62,803 nucleotides of DNA. Source: Rikenellaceae bacterium (GTDB lineage: Bacteria > Bacteroidota > Bacteroidia > Bacteroidales > UBA932). The notes beneath the pieces were generated by a model. That model had not been told where the DNA came from and did not search any database. It was given only the letters and a program-made list of their open reading frames with translations. The number at the start of each line of letters is the position of its first letter. Positions within the stretch are counted from its first letter, which is position 1. Positions 8,794-16,868 of this stretch are shown piece by piece. The DNA lies in contig CAAGNP010000043.1 in NCBI GenBank assembly GCA_900771335.1, positions 1 through 62,803 on the forward strand. Direction: 5' to 3'. The translations under genes were made by a program, and so were the position numbers.

Positions 8794-11136
8794 ATGAAAA
8801 AATCGATGCTTTCTGTCATATATGTACTGCTTTGCCTTACTCTTGCATCCTGTGCAGATGGGGTAAAGCCGGCCATAGAGCAGGATCAGGAGATAGAGGC
8901 CAAAATAGAGAAGATCCTCCGCAAGATGACCCTGGAGGAGAAGGTGGGGCAGATGTCACAGATTACCATCACCGTTATCCAGAATAATGACAAGGATGGC
9001 AATCCCCAGTGGATCCCTTCGATGCTTGACTCGGTGATTACCAAGTATAAGGTGGGCTCTATCCTGAATGTGATAAATGCTCAGGCCCAGACCAGAGAGC
9101 TTACAGCCAATATGATAAAGGTCCTTCAGGAGAAATCGATGAAGGAGATCGGTATCCCTTGTCTTTATGGACTGGACCAGGTCCACGGTGCATCATATAT
9201 CGCAGATGCCACACTATTCCCTCAGGAGATCAATGTGGCTGCTACCTTTGACAGAAAACATGCATTCAATATGGGGCAGGTGACAGCCTATGAGTCAAGA
9301 GCTGCACTTAACCCTTGGTCTTTCAGCCCTACACTCGACCTTGGGAGGGACCAGAGATGGCCTCGCCTTTGGGAGAGTTATGGAGAAAGTGAGTATCTGC
9401 AGGCTGAGATGGGGGTAGCCCAGACCAGAGGTATGCAGGGTGAGGATCCCAATCATGTGGATCCCTATCATATGGCTGTATGCATCAAACACTATATGGC
9501 ATACGGTGTGCCGGTGTCAGGGCGTGACAGAACCCCATCCTCTGTGACAGATTCAGATATGAGGGAGCGCTATTTCGAGCCTTTCAAAGAGTGTATACAG
9601 GCAGGGGCTCTCTCCCTTATGGCCAACTCTTCGAGCAATGAGGCTCTCCCATTCCATGCAAATTATGAGTATCTTACCAAATGGCTAAAAGAGGAGCTAA
9701 ATTGGGATGGCATGATAGTGACCGATTGGGCAGATATCGATAACCTGTATACCAGAGAACGTATAGCGACCAGCAGGAAAGATGCTGTGCGTCTGGCTAT
9801 CAATGCAGGTATAGATATGGCTATGATCCCCAACGACTGGCAGTTCTGCATCGATCTTGTAGAACTGGCGAAGGAGGGGGCTGTACCTATGTCACGTATC
9901 GATGATGCAGTCCGCCGAGTGTTGAGACTGAAGTTTCGTCTCGGACTTTTTGACAATCCCAACTGGGACCTGACCAAATATGAAAAATTCGGCTCGAAAG
10001 AGTTTCAGCAGATGTCCTATCAGGCGGCAGTGGAATCAGAAGTGCTTCTGAAAAACGAAGGGGGACTTCTTCCATTGAAAAAGGGTACCAGAATTCTCGT
10101 GACAGGGCCTAACGGCAATGAGATGCGTTGCCTCAATGGCGGATGGTCATACACATGGCAGGGAGACATGGCCAATGATTATACCACCCACTTCAATACC
10201 ATCTACGAGGCGCTGCGTCAGGAGTATGGTTCATCCAATATCCGTTATGAGGCAGGTGTGGAGTATGTTCCCGGCTCCGGCAAATGGCAGCAGGAGAAAT
10301 GGAGTGATGCCAGTATAAACAAGGCAGTCCAGGCTGCGAAAGGGTATGATGTCATCGTGGCATGTATAGGTGAGAACAGTTATTGTGAGACCCCTGGCAA
10401 TGTGGAAGATATCAATCTGTCTGTTAATCAGAAGAGACTTGTCAAGGCTCTTGCGGGGACAGGGAAGCCAGTCGTCCTGATATATAATGGCGGCCGTCCA
10501 CGCATTATCAATGACATAGAGCCTCTGGCTCAGGCTGTAGTCAATATCATCCTTCCGGGCAATTACGGTGGTGATGCGTTGGCAGCGCTGCTATCAGGCC
10601 GTGAAAACTTCAGTGGCAAACTTCCATACACCTATCCCAAGTATATCAATATGCTCTCTACCTACGACTATAAAGTGTCGGAGGTCTCTGCCACTATGGA
10701 GGGGGTATATAACTACGATGCCAGAATCGATGTCCTCTGGCCATTCGGCTATGGCTTGAGTTACACCACTTTCGGGTACAGTGATTTGAGTGTGAATAAA
10801 GTGAACTTCACCTCTGAAGATGTGCTTGAATTTGAAGTGAAAGTGACAAATACCGGTAAGGTGGCAGGAAAAGAGTCGGTTCTTCTTTATTCAAGCGACC
10901 TGTTTGCAAGTCTGGTCCCCGATTCGAGAAGACTGAGAGCATTTGAAAAGATAGAACTTGGACCTGGTGAAAGCCAAGTGGTAAAGCTGGCTGTTCCCGC
11001 TACAGATCTCGCCTTTGTAAATTATGACGGGAAATGGACCATCGAGGAGGGTGACTTCCGTATTCAGGTGGGAGATCAGGTCGTTATGGTCCACTGCGAC
11101 GAGACCATCGTATGGGATGAACCGAATATTGACTGA
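8794..11136 (+). CDS. GH3 beta-glucosidase/beta-glycosidase lipoprotein
   Basis: A 780-residue family 3 glycoside hydrolase anchored by a lipoprotein signal (lipobox TLASC, Cys20). Seen: N-terminal barrel with YGLDQVHGASY, SPTLDLGRDQRWPR and KHYMAYGVP; nucleophile Asp311 in MIVTDWADI; the alpha/beta sandwich domain starting near LLKNEGGLLPL; and a fibronectin-III-like C-terminal domain from about residue 660. It is the last gene of the galactoside cluster and would trim oligosaccharides, releasing glucose or another beta-linked sugar. The segment MANSSSNEALPFHAN is unusual compared with the common MPSYNEIDGVP pattern of the family. Confidence 0.9.
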   Translation: MKKSMLSVIYVLLCLTLASCADGVKPAIEQDQEIEAKIEKILRKMTLEEKVGQMSQITITVIQNNDKDGNPQWIPSMLDSVITKYKVGSILNVINAQAQTRELTANMIKVLQEKSMKEIGIPCLYGLDQVHGASYIADATLFPQEINVAATFDRKHAFNMGQVTAYESRAALNPWSFSPTLDLGRDQRWPRLWESYGESEYLQAEMGVAQTRGMQGEDPNHVDPYHMAVCIKHYMAYGVPVSGRDRTPSSVTDSDMRERYFEPFKECIQAGALSLMANSSSNEALPFHANYEYLTKWLKEELNWDGMIVTDWADIDNLYTRERIATSRKDAVRLAINAGIDMAMIPNDWQFCIDLVELAKEGAVPMSRIDDAVRRVLRLKFRLGLFDNPNWDLTKYEKFGSKEFQQMSYQAAVESEVLLKNEGGLLPLKKGTRILVTGPNGNEMRCLNGGWSYTWQGDMANDYTTHFNTIYEALRQEYGSSNIRYEAGVEYVPGSGKWQQEKWSDASINKAVQAAKGYDVIVACIGENSYCETPGNVEDINLSVNQKRLVKALAGTGKPVVLIYNGGRPRIINDIEPLAQAVVNIILPGNYGGDALAALLSGRENFSGKLPYTYPKYINMLSTYDYKVSEVSATMEGVYNYDARIDVLWPFGYGLSYTTFGYSDLSVNKVNFTSEDVLEFEVKVTNTGKVAGKESVLLYSSDLFASLVPDSRRLRAFEKIELGPGESQVVKLAVPATDLAFVNYDGKWTIEEGDFRIQVGDQVVMVHCDETIVWDEPNID

Positions 11137-11232
11137 GTCTCAGGGGGTAGTGGCTGTAGGTAGAGGTTTATGACTTGTCGCTATGCACTCGCCAGCCCAT
11201 TCTGTGGAGTTGGAGTGTTGCCGTTGTATTGT

Positions 11233-11598
11233 ATGATTTTTGATATACAGATAGAACCTGATAAGCTTGATAAAACGAAAGAGGTAAATTTTGCCGGCAG
11301 AGCAAATCATCTTATGGATTTGTCCCAGCATTATTTTGAGGAGTTGGGCAATAATGCATATGCACTCTTTAATGTGATGACAGATTATGCCTCTTTTCCA
11401 GAACATGAATCAGAAACTAGCCTTCGGGTTAACAATTATCAGCGCAAAGTAGGTGCGTGGGTAGATGAATTTCTCAAAGCCAGGGAGAGTAAGGATTTCT
11501 CATTAAGCAATTACATCGGCCAGACTGCCCAAGATACTGCTGCTTATATGGAGAAACTGGCGAAAAAATATGAGCGCCCGATTAGGATGTTTTATTAA
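11233..11598 (+). CDS. Unknown protein, possibly C-terminal fragment of a DUF932-like protein
   Basis: A 121-residue frame if the ATG at 11233 is used; the frame is open upstream to 11170, but that stretch does not look like protein. It has no signal peptide and is charged and helical, with a segment NNAYALFNVMTDYAS followed by a helix and KVGAWVDEFLKA. This resembles the C-terminal part of phage/plasmid-type DUF932 proteins, but the resemblance is from memory and weak. If so, some 200 N-terminal residues are missing. It precedes the ADP-ribosylglycohydrolase by 16 bases in the same direction. Base composition is more AT-rich than the adjoining GH3 gene. Confidence 0.45.
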   Translation: MIFDIQIEPDKLDKTKEVNFAGRANHLMDLSQHYFEELGNNAYALFNVMTDYASFPEHESETSLRVNNYQRKVGAWVDEFLKARESKDFSLSNYIGQTAQDTAAYMEKLAKKYERPIRMFY

Positions 11599-11614
11599 CC
11601 ATTAAAAAATATAA

Positions 11615-12541
11615 ATGAAAGCAGACAGAATCAGAGGGTGTATTTATGGGCAGGCCATAGGGGATGCATTGGGCCTGGGAACAGAGTTTATGACCCGTTC
11701 AGAGGTAAAGAAAAACTATCCTTCAGAACTGAAAGAGTATTCTCAGATAATAATGGATTATCATAGAGGTAGGTTTGTTCGTGGGAGATGGACAGATGAT
11801 ACTGATATGGCGATTTGTATTTTGAGGGGATTAAAAAGTAATTCTGAAATAGATGTAGATAGTGTGGCTGAAAACTTCAAAATGTGGGCAGATGGAACAC
11901 CGGTAGGTATAGGTAGACATACCTATGAGGTTCTCAGCCTGCAGGATTATTTGGAAGATCCGTTTGAAGCAGCTCGAATTATATGGAGGCTCTCGGGAAG
12001 AAAGTCTGCCGGAAATGGAGGTGTAATGAGAACTTCAGCTGTCGGACTTCTAAGGGAAAATGTACTTGATTACTCTGAAAAGATATGTTGCCTTACCCAT
12101 CCCGATCCCAGGTGCATAGCGTCGTGCCATCTGATCAGCCAAATTATCAATAATTTGGTGTGGAAAGGGGAGGAGATGGGATATGATCAGATGCTTGAAT
12201 TCAGGAAGTATGATGATGAAATTGCCCAATATATAGTTCTGGCCAGGGAATCTTCGGAGATAGATGACTTGAAACTGGACGATCTTCCAGTTATTGGATA
12301 TACATATAAAACATTGTCGGCGGCACTATGGTGTTTGTTTCATTGCAATTCGTTCGAAGAGGCTCTTCTCAAAGTCGTAAATGCCGGAGGGGATGCAGAT
12401 ACAAATGCTGCTGTCGCATGCAGTGTTTTGGGAGCCAAGTATGGGTACTCATCTATACCGCAGAGATACATAGAAGGTTTGTTTATGCGTGATAAGTTTG
12501 GACAATTCGTCGAAAATATTGTGATGACACTTGTTGGATGA
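11615..12541 (+). CDS. ADP-ribosylglycohydrolase family protein (DraG/ARH-like)
   Basis: A 308-residue cytoplasmic hydrolase expected to remove ADP-ribose from a protein or nucleic-acid target using two Mg ions. The family marks are all present: GQAIGDALGLGTEF at the N-terminus, RWTDDTDMA (metal-binding Asp residues), GGVMRTSAVGL in the middle, and AGGDADTNAAVACSVLGAKYG near the C-terminus. No ADP-ribosyltransferase gene (DraT, DarT or toxin) is adjacent, so the modification it reverses is unknown. The gene uses more AT-rich codons than its neighbours and sits in a small accessory patch, which suggests transfer. Confidence 0.9.
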   Translation: MKADRIRGCIYGQAIGDALGLGTEFMTRSEVKKNYPSELKEYSQIIMDYHRGRFVRGRWTDDTDMAICILRGLKSNSEIDVDSVAENFKMWADGTPVGIGRHTYEVLSLQDYLEDPFEAARIIWRLSGRKSAGNGGVMRTSAVGLLRENVLDYSEKICCLTHPDPRCIASCHLISQIINNLVWKGEEMGYDQMLEFRKYDDEIAQYIVLARESSEIDDLKLDDLPVIGYTYKTLSAALWCLFHCNSFEEALLKVVNAGGDADTNAAVACSVLGAKYGYSSIPQRYIEGLFMRDKFGQFVENIVMTLVG

Positions 12542-12848
12542 GTTGTTAAATGTTTGCGTATTCTGCAATTCGGAAGCCACATCACCCTGTCATAGAAGTC
12601 ACTTCTATGCATAGTGATGTGGCCACTGCGGCTGACATGGCTGCAGAAGCCACAGGATATCCACTCATATGTGCATAAAGAGCAGATGTTGTGGCTTATG
12701 AATTGCGGGAAGTATAGTGAGGGGAGCCAGGCAGGGGTATCGGGAAATCAGTGCCCCTTCTTTATGGAATGAAGTCAGAATAGGAGAACAATTTATTGGA
12801 TATCCTCGCGAAATTCCGTAATATTGTATAAAATAAATTCTGAATATT
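12542..12848. other. Intergenic stretch with possible gene remnant
   Basis: 307 bases between the ADP-ribosylglycohydrolase and the PIG-L deacetylase. A short plus-strand frame (ATG at 12550, 42 codons) continues in frame past stops as protein-like sequence, which could be a decayed gene; I recognise no family. It contains the nested inverted repeat listed separately. No clear TAnnTTTG promoter box for the downstream gene is visible. Confidence 0.3.
12576..12623. repeat. Nested perfect inverted repeat
   Basis: Outer arms GCCACATCAC (12576-12585) and GTGATGTGGC (12614-12623) are perfect 10-bp complements. Inner arms CATAGAAGT (12591-12599) and ACTTCTATG (12601-12609) are perfect 9-bp complements around one central base. 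Together they fold as one long hairpin with a 5x4 internal loop. No T-run follows, so it is not a classical terminator. Confidence 0.7.
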
Positions 12849-13598
12849 ATGAAAAGAAGAGAGATGATCAAAAAGACAGGGGCTGCTCTATTGGGAGCTT
12901 CTGTTGTGGGGCTACCCGCATTTGGACAAGATACACAGTCTTCAATATCAAAAAAGAGGAAAGCGGTGATTGTCGGAGCCCATCCCGATGATCCTGAGTC
13001 TGTTTTTGGCGGTACAATGCTTGCTCTGAAGGCTGCAGGTTGGGATGTAGTGAGCATTTATATGACCAAAGGTGAGGCAGGCATCAAAGGCAAGACCAAC
13101 GATGAGGCGGCTGCCATAAGGAGAGTGGAGGCAGAAAATGCCTGCAAGGTGCTTGGGGTAAAACCTGTGTTCCTTACCCAGATCGACGGTAGCTCGGAGA
13201 TTAACAAAGAGCGCTATACCGAGATGAAGGAGGCTATTGCAGCTGAAAATCCAGATATCGTCTTTACCCATTGGCCTATCGATTCACATGCTGACCACAG
13301 GGTGTGTGCATCTTTGGTATATGATGCATGGAGAAGATTGGGCTATACATTTGAGTTGTATTATGGCGAGGCGATGACCGGTCTACAGTCGCAGTCTTTC
13401 CACCCTACAGATTATGTGGATATCTCAGACTTCGCTGCCAAAAAGAGAGAGGCCCTATTCTGTCACGTAAGTCAGGATCCTGAAGGCTGGGTTGATGACT
13501 GGCATGGCAATATGGCCAAATTCCGCGGCAGAGAGATAGGTGTAGCAGATGCAGAGGCATTTGTCCATTTGAAAAGAGGGAAGGGAGACATCATCTAA
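12849..13598 (+). CDS. PIG-L (LmbE) family deacetylase, exported
   Basis: A 249-residue zinc-dependent de-N-acetylase that would remove an acetyl group from an N-acetylglucosamine-type substrate. The N-terminus MKRREMIKKTGAALLGAS followed by VVGLPAFG looks like a signal peptide of the twin-arginine or general type, so it is probably periplasmic. Seen: the zinc-binding AHPDDPES motif (His, Asp, Asp/Glu) with GGTM after it, GEAGIKG, and the second zinc/catalytic segment HWPIDSHADH. The 3' end overlaps the convergent transglutaminase gene by 4 bases. The substrate is unknown; glycans or envelope sugars are plausible. Confidence 0.9.
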   Translation: MKRREMIKKTGAALLGASVVGLPAFGQDTQSSISKKRKAVIVGAHPDDPESVFGGTMLALKAAGWDVVSIYMTKGEAGIKGKTNDEAAAIRRVEAENACKVLGVKPVFLTQIDGSSEINKERYTEMKEAIAAENPDIVFTHWPIDSHADHRVCASLVYDAWRRLGYTFELYYGEAMTGLQSQSFHPTDYVDISDFAAKKREALFCHVSQDPEGWVDDWHGNMAKFRGREIGVADAEAFVHLKRGKGDII

Positions 13599-15022
13599 AG
13601 ATACTCCACCCTCATCCTGTAATCCCAACGGTCAAAATAGAGGTTTTCACCTTTCCACTCCACTTCGCCGCGCTGGAAATCCACAGTCTCGCTGCGCAAG
13701 TGGATCTTGGCAGGGTAAAGATCTCCTGAGAAATCCTCATTGACGTAGTATCTGTGGCTGTCAATGCCACCAACATAGAAGTGGCGTATCCTCTCATTTT
13801 TGTCTTTAACCAGACCGAAAGAGGCATCTACGGGTACCCACCCGATACCTTCGAAATACACCTCGGACCAGTCGTGCATACCACCCTGTCCGGGGTGTAA
13901 TACAAATCCGCTTTGCCATTTGGCTGGGATACCTGCATATCGGGCCATGGTGATAAATGTTAGACCCACCTGGCCGCAGTCGCCGTGTCTGTATTTCAAT
14001 ACGTATTCGGGTATATTCCCGATAGTGGCATACTCTCTGGCACTGGCCCAGGGGATATTTTCCGAAATGAAGTCAAAAATCCTGACCACCTTGTGATAAG
14101 GATTTGATTCCCCTGCAGTAAGGCTGTCCGTGATGCGTCTGAGCTCAGGGTTGAAAATCAGGTGAGTCTCCCTTTCAGCGGTGAATTTTTTGTAAAACCC
14201 AGACTCAGTGTCGTATGGTTTTATATCATCGGGGTTGATATTGAACCAGTGGTCGTATGTCTGAAGTTCGAGCTGATAGCTGAATTTTGTAGTGCTGTCT
14301 TTTACAGCCACAGACTCCATGTAGATGCTCTTGTGGGGATATTCATCGGGGGAGATGATATAATTTTCATTTGAGGTGGAGACGAGTCTTACATTGGAAC
14401 ATCTTCTGTTCTCCCTAGGGTATGGCATCCAGACTCTGATTGTCTCACCTTCAGGGACCTCATTAGGTTTGACGGTGAGGGTATATGTGATCCTCATCTT
14501 CTGAGGGTTTGAAAGGTGCTCTATTTGGTCACCCTTTGTCTGAGCTACCACAGGTGGGATATGTCCAGCTTTGAACAGATCCAGATCGTCTGGCTCTACC
14601 CCTTTAGCCTTATCCCAGCGCTCTTTGGCACTCTTGTCTATCCTGAACAGATTTCTGGCTGCTCCCCAGAAATATCTCTTCTTCCCATCAATCACCTTGC
14701 ACTCAAGCGCACCTGTCCCTTCCCAACAGGCAATCTGTTCATTTGTCACCTCCGGGATTATCTCCTTTATATATGCAATGATTGTGGTATCGTCTTTAGT
14801 GAAGTCCTGCTCAATGCGATTCATAGTCTGAATTTTTGCATTCAGACTCCACCTTTGGGCAGGGGTGAGATCCTGAGTGGCGATCTTATGTTTGATCAAT
14901 TGCCTTGCAGAGGTATAATTGCCCTCTGCAATGGCATTGTCTATAGACTTGTCTGAGATCTGCTGACTCTGGCATGAGAGGGCCAGCGTAGCAGCAAGCA
15001 GGAGTATGGGGATTACTCTCAT
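13595..15022 (-). CDS. Transglutaminase-like domain lipoprotein
   Basis: A 475-residue lipoprotein (lipobox LALSC, Cys17) with a C-terminal transglutaminase-like cysteine protease fold. The catalytic triad is visible: Cys in RHGDCGQVGLTF (about residue 349), His in GMHDWSEVYF and Asp in WVPVDASFG. The N-terminal 300 residues hold a helical region and a beta-rich segment of the kind found in Bacteroidetes transglutaminase-domain proteins. It probably acts as a peptidase or amidase in the periplasm; real cross-linking is less likely. It lies downstream of the PhnA-like gene with a 4-base overlap, so the two are co-transcribed. Confidence 0.88.
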   Translation of the reverse strand: MRVIPILLLAATLALSCQSQQISDKSIDNAIAEGNYTSARQLIKHKIATQDLTPAQRWSLNAKIQTMNRIEQDFTKDDTTIIAYIKEIIPEVTNEQIACWEGTGALECKVIDGKKRYFWGAARNLFRIDKSAKERWDKAKGVEPDDLDLFKAGHIPPVVAQTKGDQIEHLSNPQKMRITYTLTVKPNEVPEGETIRVWMPYPRENRRCSNVRLVSTSNENYIISPDEYPHKSIYMESVAVKDSTTKFSYQLELQTYDHWFNINPDDIKPYDTESGFYKKFTAERETHLIFNPELRRITDSLTAGESNPYHKVVRIFDFISENIPWASAREYATIGNIPEYVLKYRHGDCGQVGLTFITMARYAGIPAKWQSGFVLHPGQGGMHDWSEVYFEGIGWVPVDASFGLVKDKNERIRHFYVGGIDSHRYYVNEDFSGDLYPAKIHLRSETVDFQRGEVEWKGENLYFDRWDYRMRVEYL

Positions 15023-15348
15023 TTCTTCAAGAAGCAGGTTTTTAGGACGATGCTGCTCCCCTCGATTTTGCAGTCCACCTCTTCCGGATTCTCTGTAAGG
15101 CGGATGCTTCTCACTTTGGTGCCGCGTTTGATTACCATAGAAGACCCCTTCACCTTAAGATCCTTGATGACAGTTACTGCGTCACCGTCGAAAAGCTCTG
15201 CGCCGTTAGAGTCTCTTGCCACATCGGCAGCCTCTTCGCTCTCCTCTCCGATATTGAACTCGTGGGTACAGTCGGGGCAAACATACAATGAACCGTCGAA
15301 ATAAGTGTATTCTCCGCCACACTTAGGGCATTTTGGGCTATCTGTCAT
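15019..15348 (-). CDS. Zinc-ribbon protein of the YjdM/PhnA family
   Basis: A 109-residue protein with an N-terminal zinc ribbon (CPKCGGEYTYFDGSLYVCPDC, written here as two CxxC pairs at about residues 6-9 and 23-26) and a C-terminal SH3-like PhnA domain with GDAVTVIKDLKVKGSS. Full family length. Despite the name, these proteins do not break phosphonates by themselves; their role is unclear. It starts a two-gene operon with the transglutaminase lipoprotein and has a good promoter just upstream. Confidence 0.9.
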   Translation of the reverse strand: MTDSPKCPKCGGEYTYFDGSLYVCPDCTHEFNIGEESEEAADVARDSNGAELFDGDAVTVIKDLKVKGSSMVIKRGTKVRSIRLTENPEEVDCKIEGSSIVLKTCFLKK

Positions 15349-15372
15349 ACTCTCAATATAAATGTTATTTAT

Positions 15373-15403
15373 GCAAAGATAAATAATTTGTATATTTGTC
15401 CAA
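15373..15403 (-). promoter_or_regulatory. Promoter for the yjdM/transglutaminase pair
   Basis: On the minus strand, TTG (complement of 15401-15403), 19 bases, then TATCTTTGC (complement of 15373-15381): a full match to the Bacteroidetes promoter pattern, 25 bases before the gene. Confidence 0.65.
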
Positions 15404-15600
15404 TGCGCAACAAAATTCTATATACAGGGTTGAATTACCCGCAGGTGAAGGAATTCTGCGGAGATATGGTGTTGGCTCCATATTTCTGCATGGGATTCTC
15501 GATGCTCTCCCTAATGACAGCGGATGGGTTTGTAAATGTCAATGAAGGTGATACCATCTGCCGCGATGAAAAGGGGAATTTTTATGTCGAAACAATATAA
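15403..15600 (+). CDS. Small protein of unknown function
   Basis: A 65-residue frame from ATG 15403 (a TTG at 15388 would add five residues). No signal peptide. The C-terminal pattern VNVNEGDTICRDEKGNFYVETI, seen here at residues 44-65, resembles the GDxIxxxxxGEFY ending of small phage-type proteins in Bacteroidetes, but I cannot name a family. It lies divergent from yjdM and 12 bases before the thioredoxin gene. A TATATTTG box at 15391-15398 is so close to the start that a transcript from it would be leaderless. Confidence 0.55.
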   Translation: MRNKILYTGLNYPQVKEFCGDMVLAPYFCMGFSMLSLMTADGFVNVNEGDTICRDEKGNFYVETI

Positions 15601-15612
15601 AATCAGATAGTT

Positions 15613-16134
15613 ATGAAAAAGTCAATTTTCTTCATTATTGCACTTTGTGCAATGGTAATGCTAGGTTCAATTCAGATGATGGGGCAGGAGCAGAAGTCGA
15701 GAGAGATGGCAGCCGGTGAGGCGATGCCCGAATTTGTCCTGAAGTCAGAGGTGCATGGTGAACTCTCTTCTGCAGATTTGAAAGGTGAGGTAGTGCTGAT
15801 GACCTTCTTCGCCACATGGTGCGGACCTTGTCAGAAGGAGCTGGCAGCGGTGCAGGAGAAGCTGTGGCCGGTGTACAAGAACAAGAAAGGTTTTCGCCTG
15901 GTGGTAGTAGGACGCGAGCATACTGATGAACAGTTGAAAGATTATAATGAGATAAAGAAGTTCTCTTTCCCGATGTATCCAGACCCTAAACGCGAGGTTT
16001 ATTCGAAGTTCGCGGACATAACTATCCCACGTGCCTATCTTTTCGGTAAGGACGGAAAGCTCATCCATGCTTCCAAAGGATTTGAAGAGGGGGATATGGA
16101 GAAGGTTATGAAGATGATAGAGGAGGCATTGTAG
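15613..16134 (+). CDS. TlpA/ResA-like thioredoxin-fold oxidoreductase, exported
   Basis: A 173-residue envelope thiol-disulfide oxidoreductase. Seen: an N-terminal signal peptide (hydrophobic to about residue 24, ending MMGQ), a central ATWCGPCQKE active site (Cys70 and Cys73) and a cis-Pro segment TIPRAYLF. The domain is of the AhpC/TSA-TlpA type used in Bacteroidetes to reduce periplasmic disulfides. It could serve the downstream lipoprotein or cytochrome maturation; nothing in the sequence decides this. Confidence 0.9.
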   Translation: MKKSIFFIIALCAMVMLGSIQMMGQEQKSREMAAGEAMPEFVLKSEVHGELSSADLKGEVVLMTFFATWCGPCQKELAAVQEKLWPVYKNKKGFRLVVVGREHTDEQLKDYNEIKKFSFPMYPDPKREVYSKFADITIPRAYLFGKDGKLIHASKGFEEGDMEKVMKMIEEAL

Positions 16135-16211
16135 AGAATATTTGGAATTTTTACGGAAATTTTGGAAGTATTTTGGTGATTCCGGAGTTATATAATTAAA
16201 AATGGAACAAT

Positions 16212-16670
16212 ATGAGATCTTTTTTTATTAAAGTGTCAAGGGCCATTCTGGCTCTTTTCGGAGTAACTGTATTTACTGCATGTCCGGTAATGTATGCTAC
16301 CCCTTATTCAGATTATGAAATAAAAGGTAAGGTGGTGGATGAGATTACCAAAGAGCCTGTAAAGGGAGTCAGGGTGATAAGGTCAAAGGCATATCCCTCT
16401 GAAGGTCAGATCAAGGTTGATGAGTATGATAAAGATACCCTTTATACCAATGATGGAACATTTATGTTTTCCGGCACTGAATACACTTTTGGAGGTTACT
16501 CCCATATAAAGGTAGAGGATATTGACTCTTTGGAAAATGGATTGTATGAGAGTAATGAAGTCCTTGTAGAGCTCACTCAAGTCAAAAGGCCCAAACCCAA
16601 TGGGTGGTTTCAAGGTCTTTATCAGGCAGATAATGTCACGGTGGAGCTTACCCCTAAAAAGTCTGAATAG
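16212..16670 (+). CDS. Putative lipoprotein of the rSAM/lipoprotein system
   Basis: A 152-residue lipoprotein (lipobox FTAC, Cys24) with MYATPYSDYEIKGKVVDE straight after the signal and a carboxypeptidase-regulatory-like beta domain (KEPVKGVRV). This layout matches, from memory, the TIGR04134 group: Bacteroidetes lipoproteins encoded beside a dedicated radical SAM enzyme (TIGR04133) that is presumed to modify them. Here the partner survives only as a short C-terminal piece that follows at once. The modification itself is uncharacterised. The gene appears intact and full length. Confidence 0.75.
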   Translation: MRSFFIKVSRAILALFGVTVFTACPVMYATPYSDYEIKGKVVDEITKEPVKGVRVIRSKAYPSEGQIKVDEYDKDTLYTNDGTFMFSGTEYTFGGYSHIKVEDIDSLENGLYESNEVLVELTQVKRPKPNGWFQGLYQADNVTVELTPKKSE

Positions 16671-16867
16671 TGAAGATGGCTCAATATCTGCCTGCGGAAG
16701 TATTCGGTCAGACTGAGAACCGTTTCCAGCCATACAGGGATCGTAGCTGGATGAAAAAGGATCAGTGTGGAGAGTGCAAATGGTTCCGTTATTGCCATGG
16801 TGGAGGAATGCATCTGAGGGATGACAATGGCGACTTGATTTTATGCCACCTGGATAAATTGAAGTAG
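16670..16867 (+). pseudogene. Remnant (C-terminal SPASM end) of a radical SAM enzyme
   Basis: A 65-residue frame (GTG at 16670 or ATG at 16676) that begins one base inside the lipoprotein stop codon. It holds CGECKWFRYCHGGG and ILCHLDKLK, the typical Fe-S-binding end of SPASM-type radical SAM enzymes, but the whole catalytic barrel with CxxxCxxC, normally around 300 residues, is missing. The likely cause is an internal deletion that joined the end of the lipoprotein gene to the end of its maturase. It ends 1 base before menA, so it may persist because it couples translation to menA. Confidence 0.75.
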
Positions 16868-16868
16868 T

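Noticed and set aside
12665..13057. A 130-codon minus-strand frame before the PIG-L gene
   Set aside because: More than half is antisense to the PIG-L coding region and it has no recognisable motif.
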